Shown one piece after another: positions 51,631 to 61,895 of a stretch of DNA of 64,000 bases (the stretch's first letter is position 1; each line of letters begins with the position of its first letter). A program made the position numbers and the translations under genes. The stretch is from Xanthomonas floridensis (GTDB lineage Bacteria > Pseudomonadota > Gammaproteobacteria > Xanthomonadales > Xanthomonadaceae): contig NZ_LXNG01000024.1 in NCBI RefSeq assembly GCF_001642575.1, positions 19,912 through 83,911 of the forward strand, in the 5' to 3' direction. The notes beneath the pieces are model-generated. The model was given only the letters and a program-made list of their open reading frames with translations. It did no database searches and was not told where the DNA came from.

Positions 51631-52536
51631 TCAGTCCACCACGCGCGGTGCCAGCAGGTCGCCCAATCCCACACGGTGCAGCATCTCTGCACGCAAGCGA
51701 TCGAGGACCGCAAAGCCCACATCGGCGCCATCGCCGGCCGGGTCGATATGCACCCGGAATGGCCGCTTGCCGGACGGGGTGTCCACCACCTGCACGATGG
51801 CCTGCGCCACGTCGGCGACGTCGGCGTCGGCGTCGTCGGGCACCAGGCGCGCAAACGCCTGCTGCACCTGGTCGCCAAAGCCTGCATACGGGCCGGCCTC
51901 GTAGGCTGCGGCGCGCGCGGTGTCCTCCGGTGCGCCGGCATGCGCAAAGTGGTTGGTGCCCTTGGTGAAGGCACCGGGCACGATGATCGAGGTCTCGATG
52001 CCCCAGCGCGCCAGCTCGCGCGCGTACTGCACCGCCAGTGCATCCATTGCCGCCTTGGCCGCGAAGTAGGGCGCCAGATACGGCGGTGTGCCGCCCGCCG
52101 AGCTGCTGCTGGACACCCACACCAGCAAGCCCTGCTGCTGCGCGCGCAACTGCGGCAACGCGGCGCGGTTCACTCGCTGCGTGCCCAGCACGTTGATGTC
52201 GTAGACCTGCGCCAACTGCTCGGCAGTAAAGGCTTCGGCCGGGCCGAACACCATGTGCCCGGCGTTATGCACCACCACGTCCAAGCCGCCGGCCTCGGCC
52301 ACGATGGCCGCTATCGCTGCATCGGCCGAGGCCTGCGATTGCACGTCCAGCTCGACTGCGTGCAAGGCCAGCTGCCGCGTGCCGGCCAGCTCGGCCATCT
52401 CCTGCGCCACACCGGCGTTGCGCCCGGCGGTATCGCGCATGGAGGCGTAGACGGTGTGGCCGGCGCCTGCCAGCGCTTCGGCGCTCAAGCGGCCAAAACC
52501 GCTGGACGCGCCGGTCACCAGAATGCGTTTGCTCAT
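51631..52536 (-). CDS. Short-chain dehydrogenase/reductase
   Basis: 301-residue classical SDR with cofactor motif ILVTGASSGFGR, VVVHNAGHMVFG in place of NNAG, and the catalytic SSSSSAGG and PYFAAKAAMD (YxxxK). It is longer than the usual 250 residues because of a C-terminal extension (VDTPSGKRPFRVHIDP) seen in SDRs that resemble retinol or sterol dehydrogenases. It lies 55 bases downstream of a second SDR gene on the same strand and may form a two-gene operon under the divergent LysR gene. Substrate unknown. Confidence 0.9.
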   Translation of the reverse strand: MSKRILVTGASSGFGRLSAEALAGAGHTVYASMRDTAGRNAGVAQEMAELAGTRQLALHAVELDVQSQASADAAIAAIVAEAGGLDVVVHNAGHMVFGPAEAFTAEQLAQVYDINVLGTQRVNRAALPQLRAQQQGLLVWVSSSSSAGGTPPYLAPYFAAKAAMDALAVQYARELARWGIETSIIVPGAFTKGTNHFAHAGAPEDTARAAAYEAGPYAGFGDQVQQAFARLVPDDADADVADVAQAIVQVVDTPSGKRPFRVHIDPAGDGADVGFAVLDRLRAEMLHRVGLGDLLAPRVVD

Positions 52537-52591
52537 GTCATTGCTCCTCAAGGGAAACGGGCGGCGCGCACTCCCGGCGCGCCGCTGCAGG

Positions 52592-53329
52592 TCAGACCAT
52601 GCCGCCGTTGGCACGCAGCACCTGCCCATTGATCCAGCCGCCGTCGGGGCCGGCCAGGAACGCCACCGCGGCGGCGATATCCTCCGGCGTGCCCAGGCGT
52701 TCCAGCGGGTTGGCCTTGGACAAGCGCTCGATCAACTCGGGCGGTTTGCCGTCCAGGAACAGCGCCGTGGCGGTGGGGCCGGGCGCCACCGCGTTGACGG
52801 TGATCGCGCGGCCACGCAATTCCTTGGACAGGATCGCCGTCAGCGTTTCCACCGCCGCCTTGGTGGCCGCATACACGCCGTAGGTTTCCAGCTTCAGCCC
52901 CACCACGCTGGTGGACAGGTTGACGATGCGGCCGCCATCGCGCAGCCGTCGTGCGGCCTGGCGCAGCGTGTTGAAAGTGCCTTTCAAATTGATCGCGATG
53001 TGCTTGTCGAACAACGCGTCGTCGCTGTCGGCCAGCGTGGCCAGCTGCATGATGCCGGCGTTGTTGACCAGCACATCCACACCGCCGAAAGCGGACTCTG
53101 CTTCTGCGAACAACCGCTCCACCGCCTCCGGGTCGCTGACATCGGCCTGCACGCTGCGGGCACGGCAGCCGGCCGCTTCGATAGTGCGCACCAGCTGATC
53201 GGCCTCATCCGCATGGCCGGCGTAATTGAGGACGACCGCGAAGCCATCACGGGCCAGGCGCTGCGCGATCGCCGCGCCGATACCGCGCGAGGCGCCGGTT
53301 ACCAAGGCAACCTTGTGCTGCTGAGTCAT
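52592..53329 (-). CDS. Short-chain dehydrogenase/reductase (FabG-like)
   Basis: 245-residue classical SDR: ALVTGASRGIGAAIA for NAD(P), LVNNAGIM, active-site LSTSVVG with the catalytic Ser, and YAATKAAVETL (YxxxK). The C-terminal GWINGQVLRANGGMV is the usual FabG-like end. The gene is divergent from a LysR regulator whose start is 126 bases away, a common arrangement in which the regulator controls the oxidoreductase. Confidence 0.93.
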   Translation of the reverse strand: MTQQHKVALVTGASRGIGAAIAQRLARDGFAVVLNYAGHADEADQLVRTIEAAGCRARSVQADVSDPEAVERLFAEAESAFGGVDVLVNNAGIMQLATLADSDDALFDKHIAINLKGTFNTLRQAARRLRDGGRIVNLSTSVVGLKLETYGVYAATKAAVETLTAILSKELRGRAITVNAVAPGPTATALFLDGKPPELIERLSKANPLERLGTPEDIAAAVAFLAGPDGGWINGQVLRANGGMV

Positions 53330-53454
53330 GGATCTCTTCCGTCTATGCCGCGGGCTGCGGCGTTGCGAAAACTATCCAACGCAATGACACGACGATAATC
53401 ACACTAGAATGCACAGCACTGTTTCCAGCGCCCGAACAGTGGGCAAGGGGTGCC

Positions 53455-54366
53455 ATGGATCGGTTCGCTGCCATGCGCTTGTTCGTGCGCATCGTGGAGC
53501 GGCGCAGCTTCACTGCCGCCGCCAACGACATGGAGATTCCGCGCTCCACCGCCACCAAGGTCATCGCCGAGATGGAAGCGCGGTTGGGCGTGCGCCTGCT
53601 ACAGCGCACCACGCGGGTTGTGCGTCCCACGCTCGATGGCGAGCTCTTCCATCAACGCTGCCTGCGCATCCTCGACGACATCGACGATGCCGAAGGCGGC
53701 TTTCGCGGTGTGGCACCGAAAGGACTGTTGCGGGTGGAGGTGCAGGGCACGCTGGCGCGGCACTTCTTGCTGCCCGGGCTACCGGCGTTCTTTGCGCACT
53801 ACCCGCAGATCCAGCTGGTGATGAGCGAGAGCGACCGTTGGGTGGATCTGGTGGAAGAGGGCATCGACTGCGTGCTGCGCTACGGCCCGCTGCGCGACAG
53901 CGAACTGGTTGCGCGCCGCGTGGCCATGCTCGAACGCCTCACCTGCGCCACGCCGGAGTACCTGCAGCGTTTTGGCACGCCCACGCAGCTCGATGCGCTG
54001 CATGCGCATCGCATGGTTGGCCTGCGCTCCATCACCACCGGCGTGGTCACCCCATTGGAGTTTCAGACTGCGCACGGCCTGCGCACCATCGCCGCACCCA
54101 GCCTGCTTACCGTCACCGGCACCGAGAGTTATCTGGCCGGCATCCGCCTGGGCCTGGGCATTGCACAGGTACCGCGCTTCCATGTGGCGCACGACCTGCA
54201 GCACGGCACGCTGGTGGAAATCCTGCGCGATACACCGCCGCCGTCCAATCCGGTGTCGCTGCTGTATTCCCACGCCCGCCAATTGTCGCCACGGGTGCGC
54301 GTGTTTCTGGAGTGGGCAGCGGGCGAATTCGCCAAGCATGCGGGTGTGGCTGCGCCGCGCGCGTAG
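53455..54366 (+). CDS. LysR-family transcriptional regulator
   Basis: 303-residue LTTR. The N-terminal helix-turn-helix is RLFVRIVERRSFTAAANDMEIPRSTATKVIAEMEARLGVRLL, then the usual RTTR-V-P-T wing and a type-2 periplasmic-binding-like effector domain. It belongs to the group with PQIQLVMSESDRWVDLVEEGIDCVLRYG, as in regulators near SDRs or quinone oxidoreductases. Divergent to the two SDR genes, so probably their regulator. The 197 bases after it contain no gene. Confidence 0.92.
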   Translation: MDRFAAMRLFVRIVERRSFTAAANDMEIPRSTATKVIAEMEARLGVRLLQRTTRVVRPTLDGELFHQRCLRILDDIDDAEGGFRGVAPKGLLRVEVQGTLARHFLLPGLPAFFAHYPQIQLVMSESDRWVDLVEEGIDCVLRYGPLRDSELVARRVAMLERLTCATPEYLQRFGTPTQLDALHAHRMVGLRSITTGVVTPLEFQTAHGLRTIAAPSLLTVTGTESYLAGIRLGLGIAQVPRFHVAHDLQHGTLVEILRDTPPPSNPVSLLYSHARQLSPRVRVFLEWAAGEFAKHAGVAAPRA

Positions 54367-54563
54367 GCGCCCACCATGGCGCAGCATGGCAAACGATGGC
54401 AGTGGGCACCACGCGATCGAGCGGCCACGCAAGCACCCGCACGCGCGCAACGCGCGTTACCGTCATCTGCAACGCATGCGCAGCGATGCCAGCCATCGTC
54501 AACCGCTGTGCACAGCCGGCCGCTGCATCGCAGGTGTCGACGATGCCGGGCCGCGCTGCGGCG

Positions 54564-55694
54564 TCATCGCAGCGGCGCTGCACCCGCATTCGGCCCGGCC
54601 CACACCGGCACCCGCAACCCCATGCTGTGCGCAGGCGACCGCACCTGTGCAGGCGCGCGCCGTTGCACCCACATATCGCCCATCATCTGGTCCAGTCCAC
54701 GCTCCAGGCCGGTGACCATGCCTGCGCCCGGGGTGAAGGTGAGTTCGCCGAAGTACACCTGCCCCTGCTGGATGTACCAATCCACCCGCACGTAATCGAA
54801 ATCGCTGGCCAGCACCTTGCTCAGCTCCAGCGCCTGTTCCAGCAATGCGGGCGTGCACGGCGGCGAGCGGCCGTCGTCGCGGATGCGGTGGAACGGCGTG
54901 TGCAGGTTGTCGACAAAGAACGTCATCGACAGCTTCGGCGTATCGAAGCGGCCGTAGATCACCTGCAGCACGTAGTGAAACCGGCCATCGGGCTGGCGGA
55001 ACATGTGGAACTTGTAATCCACCGGCACCTGCTGCGCATCGCCGATGTACTGCTCCACCAGGATGCGCGGCGGGATGTTGTGGTAATGGATCTCGCGTTC
55101 CATGTCGGAGAAGTCGGTGCGCAGCCAGTGCTTGCAACGCGCCACGATGCGTTGCCGCTGCGCCGCATCCGGCTCGTCGCGCACCACCTCCACCATGCTC
55201 GCGCCGTGATTGGCCTTGATCACCGTCTGCGCCCAGCGCGGCAGGCCCAGCAGATCGTCGGGGTTGGCGGTGTCCAGCAACAGCGGGATCAGGTGCGCCG
55301 TGCCGATCCGCGCTGCCACATACGGCCGCACCGCCACCTTGTCGGCCAGGCGCTGATACAGCGGGTAATCGCCGTGCACGCATTTGCGGTACAGCACTTT
55401 CTCGTTGAAGCCGGTGGGGTGGTACAGATTGGGCAGCCGCCCGAACGTGTTCAAAAAATACAGCCGGTCCTGATGCCGCCAGGGCAGGGTGCGCACCAGG
55501 CGGCGTGCGCCTTTGCGCAGCAAGCATGTGAGAGTGGGGCTGCCTGGCCGGGGCACGGCCGCTGGCAGCGGACGTGGCGTGCGGGCATCGCCGGACGACG
55601 TTGCCAATGCGGGGAACAGCGCCGTCCAACCACGGCCCATGGGATCGCGTGGCCCTACCAGCTGCGTGGGCAGCCCCATCCTGTTGTCGGTCAT
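54564..55694 (-). CDS. TupA-like ATP-grasp protein
   Basis: 376-residue protein of the TupA-like ATP-grasp family found in polysaccharide and teichuronopeptide loci. Diagnostic segments are RLPNLYHPTGFNEKVLYRK, LADKVAVRPYVAARIG, VIKANHGASMVEVV (nucleotide-binding Lys), ILVEQYIG and YVRVDWYIQQGQVYFGELTFTPGAG with the metal-binding acidic and Asn/Thr residues. An N-terminal Pro-rich stretch of about 60 residues is not part of the domain, so the true start may be downstream. It would ligate an amino acid or similar group to a glycan. It is isolated from the main polysaccharide locus. Confidence 0.86.
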   Translation of the reverse strand: MTDNRMGLPTQLVGPRDPMGRGWTALFPALATSSGDARTPRPLPAAVPRPGSPTLTCLLRKGARRLVRTLPWRHQDRLYFLNTFGRLPNLYHPTGFNEKVLYRKCVHGDYPLYQRLADKVAVRPYVAARIGTAHLIPLLLDTANPDDLLGLPRWAQTVIKANHGASMVEVVRDEPDAAQRQRIVARCKHWLRTDFSDMEREIHYHNIPPRILVEQYIGDAQQVPVDYKFHMFRQPDGRFHYVLQVIYGRFDTPKLSMTFFVDNLHTPFHRIRDDGRSPPCTPALLEQALELSKVLASDFDYVRVDWYIQQGQVYFGELTFTPGAGMVTGLERGLDQMMGDMWVQRRAPAQVRSPAHSMGLRVPVWAGPNAGAAPLR

Positions 55695-55717
55695 GACAGA
55701 TCCCTCTTCCGTTCAGT

Positions 55718-55749
55718 AAGTGTGTTGTCCGTCACACTTAAATGTGACG
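55718..55749 (-). promoter_or_regulatory. Overlapping inverted repeats upstream of the ATP-grasp gene
   Basis: AAGTGTG (55718-55724) pairs with CACACTT (55733-55739), and CGTCACA (55730-55736) pairs with TGTGACG (55743-55749). The two repeats share the CACA bases, so binding to one would exclude the other. The cluster lies 24-55 bases upstream of ATG 55694, where an operator would sit. The remaining sequence to 56148 holds no gene I can support. Confidence 0.45.
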
Positions 55750-56148
55750 TGCGGCACGCTATACGGAAAAGGTGAGACCAGAGTTGCAAAACGTCTCAAC
55801 TGGCCTGATTGCGCAAAGAATCCAGCGCCTTAGGCCTAAAAACGGCGGCGCAGGCCGGTCACCGGCCGCGACTGAGTTGCGGCGCAAGAGGCAAGGGCAG
55901 GGGCGGTTCGATGGCCCGCCGGTTCAGCCAAGACAGGCTGACATCGGCAAAGCCAGCCATTCGCTGGCGCACGGATGTGCAGGCTGCGCGGGGAGGGCGG
56001 CGGCGGCCGCAGCCAGCCGCGGCGCCCACGCGGAGCCGCGCAGGCCAAGTACTGCCATCGGCCTGACGTGGCAGCGGGGCGCACCGTGCACCGCCCGCGC
56101 ATGGCCGGCGTACGCTACGCCCAGCCCCGGCACAGAGACGCATCGACC

Positions 56149-56793
56149 ATGACGATCACCATCACCGCCTTCGAGCGCTCGCCCGATGGCGGCAAGGGCC
56201 TGGCCCGCGACACCCGCGTGCGCTGGGCATTGGAAGAAGCGGGCCAGCCCTACCAGGTGCGCCTGCTGCCGTTCCGTGCGATCAAGGAACCGGCGCACCT
56301 GGCCATCCACCCGTTCGGCCAGATCCCCACCTTCGAGCAGGAGGGGTTGGCCTTGTTCGAAACCGGCGCCATCGTGCTGCACATCGCCCAGCGCCATCCC
56401 GGCCTGCTGCCGCACGACGACAACGCCCGTGCGCGTGCCATCGCCTGGATGTTCGCCGCCCTCAACACCGTCGAGCCGCCGATGCTGGAACTGGGCAACG
56501 CCCTGCTGCTGGAAGCGGACAAACCCTGGATGGCAGAGCGCTTGCCGCTGCTGCAAAAACGCATCAACCGTCGCCTGCAGCATCTGAGCGCCCATCTTGG
56601 CGACAGCCCCTGGCTGGACGGCGACTTCAGTGCCGGCGACCTGCTGATGATCTCCGTGCTGATCCGCATCAAGCTCACCGGCCTGCTGGATGCCTTCCCC
56701 AACCTGCAGGCCTACGTCGCCCGTGGCGAACGCCGGCCGGCGTATCAACGCGCGTTTGCCGCGCAATGGGCGATCAATGGCAAAGATGCGTGA
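56149..56793 (+). CDS. Glutathione S-transferase family protein
   Basis: 214-residue GST. The thioredoxin-like N-terminal domain (MTITITAFERSPDGGKGLARD, then HPFGQIPTFEQEGLALFETGAIVLHI) contains the cis-Pro and the E-T/S glutathione contact typical of the fold, and a helical C-terminal domain follows (SPWLDGDFSAGDLLMISVL, with the N-capping SAGD). The first strand is followed by an unusual insertion SPDGGKGLAR. Likely a cytosolic detoxification enzyme; the class is not evident. A hairpin follows its stop. Confidence 0.9.
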   Translation: MTITITAFERSPDGGKGLARDTRVRWALEEAGQPYQVRLLPFRAIKEPAHLAIHPFGQIPTFEQEGLALFETGAIVLHIAQRHPGLLPHDDNARARAIAWMFAALNTVEPPMLELGNALLLEADKPWMAERLPLLQKRINRRLQHLSAHLGDSPWLDGDFSAGDLLMISVLIRIKLTGLLDAFPNLQAYVARGERRPAYQRAFAAQWAINGKDA

Positions 56794-56804
56794 GCGCAAA
56801 CACT

Positions 56805-56827
56805 CCCCTCTCCCGCCGGGAGAGGGG
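56805..56827 (+). terminator. Strong hairpin after the GST gene
   Basis: Perfect 10-bp arms CCCCTCTCCC and GGGAGAGGGG around a three-base loop GCC, 12 bases after the GST stop. There is no T-run; the GGCCGGGGTGGGGG tail suggests a dispersed palindromic element of the kind common in xanthomonads rather than a classic terminator. Confidence 0.5.
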
Positions 56828-56963
56828 CCGGGGTGGGGGTACGGGTTGAGGCGGTATGTGTTGAATCCGCGCGCAGCCCAGCAATCACAGGCCCGCATTC
56901 GCATCGCAGACAAACATCAAGCAACATCAGGCAACACCACCGCAGCCCGCAACGGATGGCACC

Positions 56964-57677
56964 ATGCGCGTAAAAACGATCCTGTCCCTGGCAGCACTGT
57001 GCATTGCACTTGCCGCCTGCGGAAAACCAGACCAACCAGCACAAACCAGCAACGCGTCAACGTCTGCGCTCACGACACCCGCGCCCGCCACTGCCGAACG
57101 CAACGCCGCAGCGATGCCGCCCGATCACGCGGCCAACAGCAAGCCGCCTCCGGTGAGCCAGGAGGCAAGACGCTATCTATGCCCGCAAGGTCCCAACGCC
57201 TGCAGAGTCAGTGGGCCATTGGTTGCCAACTCGGATGCAGAAGCGCAGTGGCTGTGGATGCACGGCTATCCCACCGAAGACGAACTCGCCCGGTTGGAAA
57301 CCTTGAACCTGGACCAGCTCAAAGCGGAGTCGCAAGCAGGCAACAAGGCAGCCACCGTGATCTACGGCAAAAAGACCGCAGTAGCCGGCCAATTTTATAA
57401 AGGGATCGGTATCTTGCGGCGGGCCGCAGTGGCCGGAAATCTGTATGCGTACTACGGCCTGTCGGACGTGTACATCAGCGACACCGAGCATAAGAATCTG
57501 GTCGACAGCATGGCGCACCTGCGCCTGGCTTACCTGTTGGGCGATGCAAAAGCCTCGGCCGTCATCGCATCGCGTGACCTGAGTAGTGTTGAAAACGTCG
57601 TCGCCGATGAGCGCGCTGCGTCGCTGCACAAGACGTTTTCCAAATATCAACGCCCGTCGCCAAGACCTTTGGAATAG
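56964..57677 (+). CDS. Lipoprotein with Sel1-like helical repeats
   Basis: 237-residue predicted lipoprotein with signal peptide and lipobox (ALCIALAACGK, Cys19). A Thr/Ala/Pro linker leads to a helical region with weak Sel1-like signatures: IGILRRAAVAGNLYAYYGLSDVY and HLRLAYLLGDAKASAVIASRD. It has two internal cysteines (YLCPQGPNACRV) that may form a disulphide. No operon partner; a terminator-like hairpin follows. Function unknown. Confidence 0.8.
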   Translation: MRVKTILSLAALCIALAACGKPDQPAQTSNASTSALTTPAPATAERNAAAMPPDHAANSKPPPVSQEARRYLCPQGPNACRVSGPLVANSDAEAQWLWMHGYPTEDELARLETLNLDQLKAESQAGNKAATVIYGKKTAVAGQFYKGIGILRRAAVAGNLYAYYGLSDVYISDTEHKNLVDSMAHLRLAYLLGDAKASAVIASRDLSSVENVVADERAASLHKTFSKYQRPSPRPLE

Positions 57678-57692
57678 TGCCTATCGATGCCA

Positions 57693-57718
57693 GCAGGGCG
57701 GGGGAGAACCCGCCCTGC
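57693..57718. terminator. Bidirectional terminator hairpin
   Basis: Perfect 10-bp arms GCAGGGCGGG (57693-57702) and CCCGCCCTGC (57709-57718) around GGAGAA, between the stop codons of the convergent lipoprotein and aldo/keto reductase genes. It could end both transcripts. Confidence 0.7.
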
Positions 57719-57730
57719 ATGGTTGACAGC

Positions 57731-58735
<1,005 letters not shown>

Positions 58736-58835
58736 TTAGCCAGCATCTGTGCCGCCGTGGTACATGAAGCTGCCGAAAGCTTGCCTAATCCTGCCACCCC
58801 TTGTCGCCAAGCATGTAGGTGGGCAGCATGGGCAC

Positions 58836-59735
58836 ATGACTGATCTCCACCAATTACGCGCACTTGCCGAGCGCCATGCCACCAGCAGCTCACAGGAGTT
58901 GCTGCCTCGGTTTCGTATTGGCGGGCTGGCTCCGTCGCCCACGCCGGTGCCCATGCTGTACGAACCCACGATTTGCCTGGTCCTGTCTGGTTGGAAGCAT
59001 GTCGAGGTCGGACATGAGAGCTTCAACTATGGCGAGGGGCAATACCTGATCACGGCGGTTGACATGCCCGTCATGGCCACCATCACGGTCAACCAAGAGT
59101 CCGGTGATTACCTGGCAATGGGACTGGATCTTGATCCTTATGTGATGGCAGAGCTGGCGTTGGAGATGGGCGTAGAGGGCGACCGCGCAGACGTGGGCAA
59201 CTTCTGCGTTGCGGACGCTGATACGTCTCTATTGGACACTTGGCGTCGCTTGTGTGAATTGCTCGAACGCCCGCAAGAGATCGCGTTCATGGCGCCACTG
59301 GTCGAGAGAGAACTGTTGTTCCGGTTGCTGCAAGGTCCCCAGGGCCGCATCCTGGCAGCGATGGTGAGCGGAGACAGGTATACGCAGCGCATCCGCACAG
59401 CGGCCGTGTGGATACGCAAGAATTTTGCGCTCACCTTCAGTATCAATGACCTGGCACAGACGGCCAGCATGAGTGTCACGGTGTTCTACAGGCGATTCAA
59501 ACAGATCATGGCGATGTCGCCGCTGCAGTACCAAAAGAAAGTACGTCTCTATGAAGCCCGCAGCCGCCTGATGTCCGCACAGGGCGACACCGCGAGTGTT
59601 GCTTATGATGTGGGATACGAAAGCCCGTCCCAGTTCAGCCGCGAATACAAGCGGCTGTTCGGTCATCCGCCTGTTCGCGTTCTGCAAAGGGCAGGTGCAG
59701 CCAGAACAAAGCCTCCCCAAGTCCGGGGTCTATGA
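58836..59735 (+). CDS. AraC-family transcriptional regulator (AraC_N type)
   Basis: 299-residue regulator with an N-terminal AraC_N domain (VPMLYEPTICLVLSGWK, GEGQYLITAVDMPV) and a C-terminal pair of helix-turn-helices (FSINDLAQTASMSVTVFYRRFKQIMAMSPLQYQK and the second around VAYDVGYESPSQFSREYKRLFGHPP). The start ATG 58836 is chosen because upstream codons lack the domain pattern. It is divergent from an aldo/keto reductase, the classic arrangement for this subfamily. It overlaps the end of the convergent LysR gene by a few bases. Confidence 0.93.
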   Translation: MTDLHQLRALAERHATSSSQELLPRFRIGGLAPSPTPVPMLYEPTICLVLSGWKHVEVGHESFNYGEGQYLITAVDMPVMATITVNQESGDYLAMGLDLDPYVMAELALEMGVEGDRADVGNFCVADADTSLLDTWRRLCELLERPQEIAFMAPLVERELLFRLLQGPQGRILAAMVSGDRYTQRIRTAAVWIRKNFALTFSINDLAQTASMSVTVFYRRFKQIMAMSPLQYQKKVRLYEARSRLMSAQGDTASVAYDVGYESPSQFSREYKRLFGHPPVRVLQRAGAARTKPPQVRGL

Positions 59736-60632
59736 CCCTTCCATATTGAGCTGCGGAATCTTCGCAAACGCCTCAGCAATAAAGTCCATAAAAACAATCG
59801 CCCGTTTCGGCACCAGCCGGTTGGCCGCATACACAATCTGCATGGGCACCGCAGGGCCAGAAAACTCGCCAAGCACGATCTGCAGATGCCCGGCATCGAG
59901 CCCTTGTTCGAACAACCATGCCGGCCCCTGCCCGATACCCAGGCCCGCGCTCACCGACTCGCGCGCTGCTTCCGGCGAATTGACCCGAATCCGGCCGGAT
60001 ACCGGCACTTCCACCTCCTTGAAACGCCATGTCGCCCCGGAGGCCAGCAGGGTGTAAAGCACGCAATCGTGCTGGCGCAGATCGTTCGGCACTTTGGGCA
60101 CGCCGCGCTCGGCAAGATAGTCCTTGCTTGCCACGCACACGCGCTTGAACGACCCGATCCGCCTTGCGCGCAGCGCACTGTTTTCCAGGTGACCGATGCG
60201 GATGGCAAGTTCCGCACCTTCGTCGAGCAGATTGACGAAGCGGTCGTTGATCTGCAGATCCAGTTCCAGGCCCGGAAAGCGGCGCAGAAACTCCGGCACC
60301 AGCGGCATCACATAGAGATGCGACAACGCCGTGGGGCAGGCCACGCGCAATAACCCGGAAGGTTGCACGTTATCGCGCAGCGACATTTCCGATTCGCCCA
60401 CCGCGTCCAGAATTCGGCGCACCTCCGCGTAGTAGCGCTCTCCCTCTGGCGTCAGCACCAGCTTGCGGGTGGAGCGGTTGAGCAGCCGCGTTTGAAGATG
60501 CTCCTCCAGCGCCGCCACGTGGCGGCTGACATTGGGCTGGCCCAGGCCCAGGCCCAGGTCGCGCCCGGCCGCTGAAAAGCTGCCGGTTTCCACCGCACGG
60601 GCGAAGCAGGTCATCAGCAGAAACCGATCCAT
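59730..60632 (-). CDS. LysR-family transcriptional regulator
   Basis: 300-residue LTTR. The N-terminal HTH is CFARAVETGSFSAAGRDLGLGLGQPNVSRHVAALEEHLQTRLL, with the wing RSTRKLVLTPEG. The effector domain has LELDLQINDRFVNLLDEGAELAIRIG. An in-frame ATG six codons upstream (60650) is possible. Divergent from the SDR gene at 60775, with 142 bases between the starts, so it likely regulates it. Confidence 0.93.
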   Translation of the reverse strand: MDRFLLMTCFARAVETGSFSAAGRDLGLGLGQPNVSRHVAALEEHLQTRLLNRSTRKLVLTPEGERYYAEVRRILDAVGESEMSLRDNVQPSGLLRVACPTALSHLYVMPLVPEFLRRFPGLELDLQINDRFVNLLDEGAELAIRIGHLENSALRARRIGSFKRVCVASKDYLAERGVPKVPNDLRQHDCVLYTLLASGATWRFKEVEVPVSGRIRVNSPEAARESVSAGLGIGQGPAWLFEQGLDAGHLQIVLGEFSGPAVPMQIVYAANRLVPKRAIVFMDFIAEAFAKIPQLNMEGS

Positions 60633-60774
60633 TGCCAGCCACTCATTCATGCGCAGATGGCATGAATGGTATGTGCCAGAAAGATCTTCTGGCAAACCAA
60701 GCATGGGCCCAAGCTGCACCCCATCGAAGGCCAGCCACGTGCGGCGGGCCTGGCATCACGCTCAGGAGCATCCC

Positions 60775-61527
60775 ATGTCACGTTTAGCAGGCAAGCGCAC
60801 CCTCATCACCGGCGGCACCAGCGGTATCGGCCTGGAGACCGCCCGCCAGTTCCTGGCCGAGGGCGCCCGCGTCATCGTCACCGGCAACAACCCCGAGTCC
60901 ATTGCCAATGCCAAGGCCGCGCTGGGTGCCGAGGTGCTGGTGCTGCGCGCCGATTCGGCCAGCGTCGCCGCGCAGCAGCAGCTGACGCAGGCGGTGCAGG
61001 CGCATTACGGCCAGCTCGACATCGCCTTCCTCAATGCGGGCGTGTCGGTGTGGGCACCGATCGAGGAGTGGACCGAGCAGGCCTTCGACGCCTCTTTCGC
61101 CATCAACGTCAAAGGCCCGTACTTCCTCATCCAGTCACTGCTGCCGGTGCTGGCCAACCCCGCATCGGTGGTGCTCAACACCTCCATCAATGCGCATGCG
61201 GCCATGGCCCGCTCGTCGGTGTACGCCGCTACCAAGGCCGCCTTCCTGAGCATGACCAGGACGCTATCCAGCGAGCTGCTGGCACGCGGCATCCGCCTCA
61301 ACGCGGTCAGCCCCGGCCCGGTGGAAACCCCGCTGTACGACAAGCTCGGCATCCCCGAGGCGTACCGCGACCAGGTCAACAAGGACATCGCCGCCAGCAT
61401 CCCGATGGGCCGCTTCGGCACCCCTGATGAAGTGGGCAAGGCCGTGCTGTACCTGGCTTCCGATGAATCCCGGTGGACGGTGGGCTCGGAAATCATCGTC
61501 GACGGCGGCCGCACGCTCAACGGGTGA
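60775..61527 (+). CDS. Short-chain dehydrogenase/reductase
   Basis: 250-residue classical SDR with TLITGGTSGIGLETA, FLNAGVSV (NAG motif), NTSINAHAAM carrying the active-site Ser, and YAATKAAFLSM (YxxxK). The C-terminal SRWTVGSEIIVDGGRTLNG is the usual family end. A CAGGAGC ribosome site precedes ATG 60775. Controlled presumably by the divergent LysR protein. Substrate unknown. Confidence 0.93.
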   Translation: MSRLAGKRTLITGGTSGIGLETARQFLAEGARVIVTGNNPESIANAKAALGAEVLVLRADSASVAAQQQLTQAVQAHYGQLDIAFLNAGVSVWAPIEEWTEQAFDASFAINVKGPYFLIQSLLPVLANPASVVLNTSINAHAAMARSSVYAATKAAFLSMTRTLSSELLARGIRLNAVSPGPVETPLYDKLGIPEAYRDQVNKDIAASIPMGRFGTPDEVGKAVLYLASDESRWTVGSEIIVDGGRTLNG

Positions 61528-61895
61528 GACTTCTCGAAAGCAGTGGCCGGCGAACGACCATGACCACACCTATCGAGAGCGTCGCCGAGTGCTTTAGTGC
61601 AGATCGACGTTGCGGCGCAATTCTAGCGACTCAATAATGCGTGAATGGCCAAGAGACGGGACAGGGCGGCATTGAGTTTCGACTTCAGGCGGAAGGTGAC
61701 AAGGTTCCGCCCGAAATCTCCTCATTCGCCAGGCAGTGGCTGATCAATGGCACCACCTTGCATGCGTTGCCTCTACGCTCCCACCGGGAGATGGGCCGGG
61801 TGCGGCATCAGCTTCGAGCGGTGCATGCTGGCGTCATCGCAAACACCACGAAAGACAGCAACCCAAGCACCACCCAACAAGCACAAGGACCGTCG
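61528..61895. other. 368-base interval with a hairpin
   Basis: No supported gene. A stem with arms GGCGGAA (61688-61694) and TTCCGCC (61705-61711) around a 10-base loop lies in the middle. A long open frame that runs into the next gene is not used because the real start (61896) begins a clear signal peptide. Confidence 0.4.
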
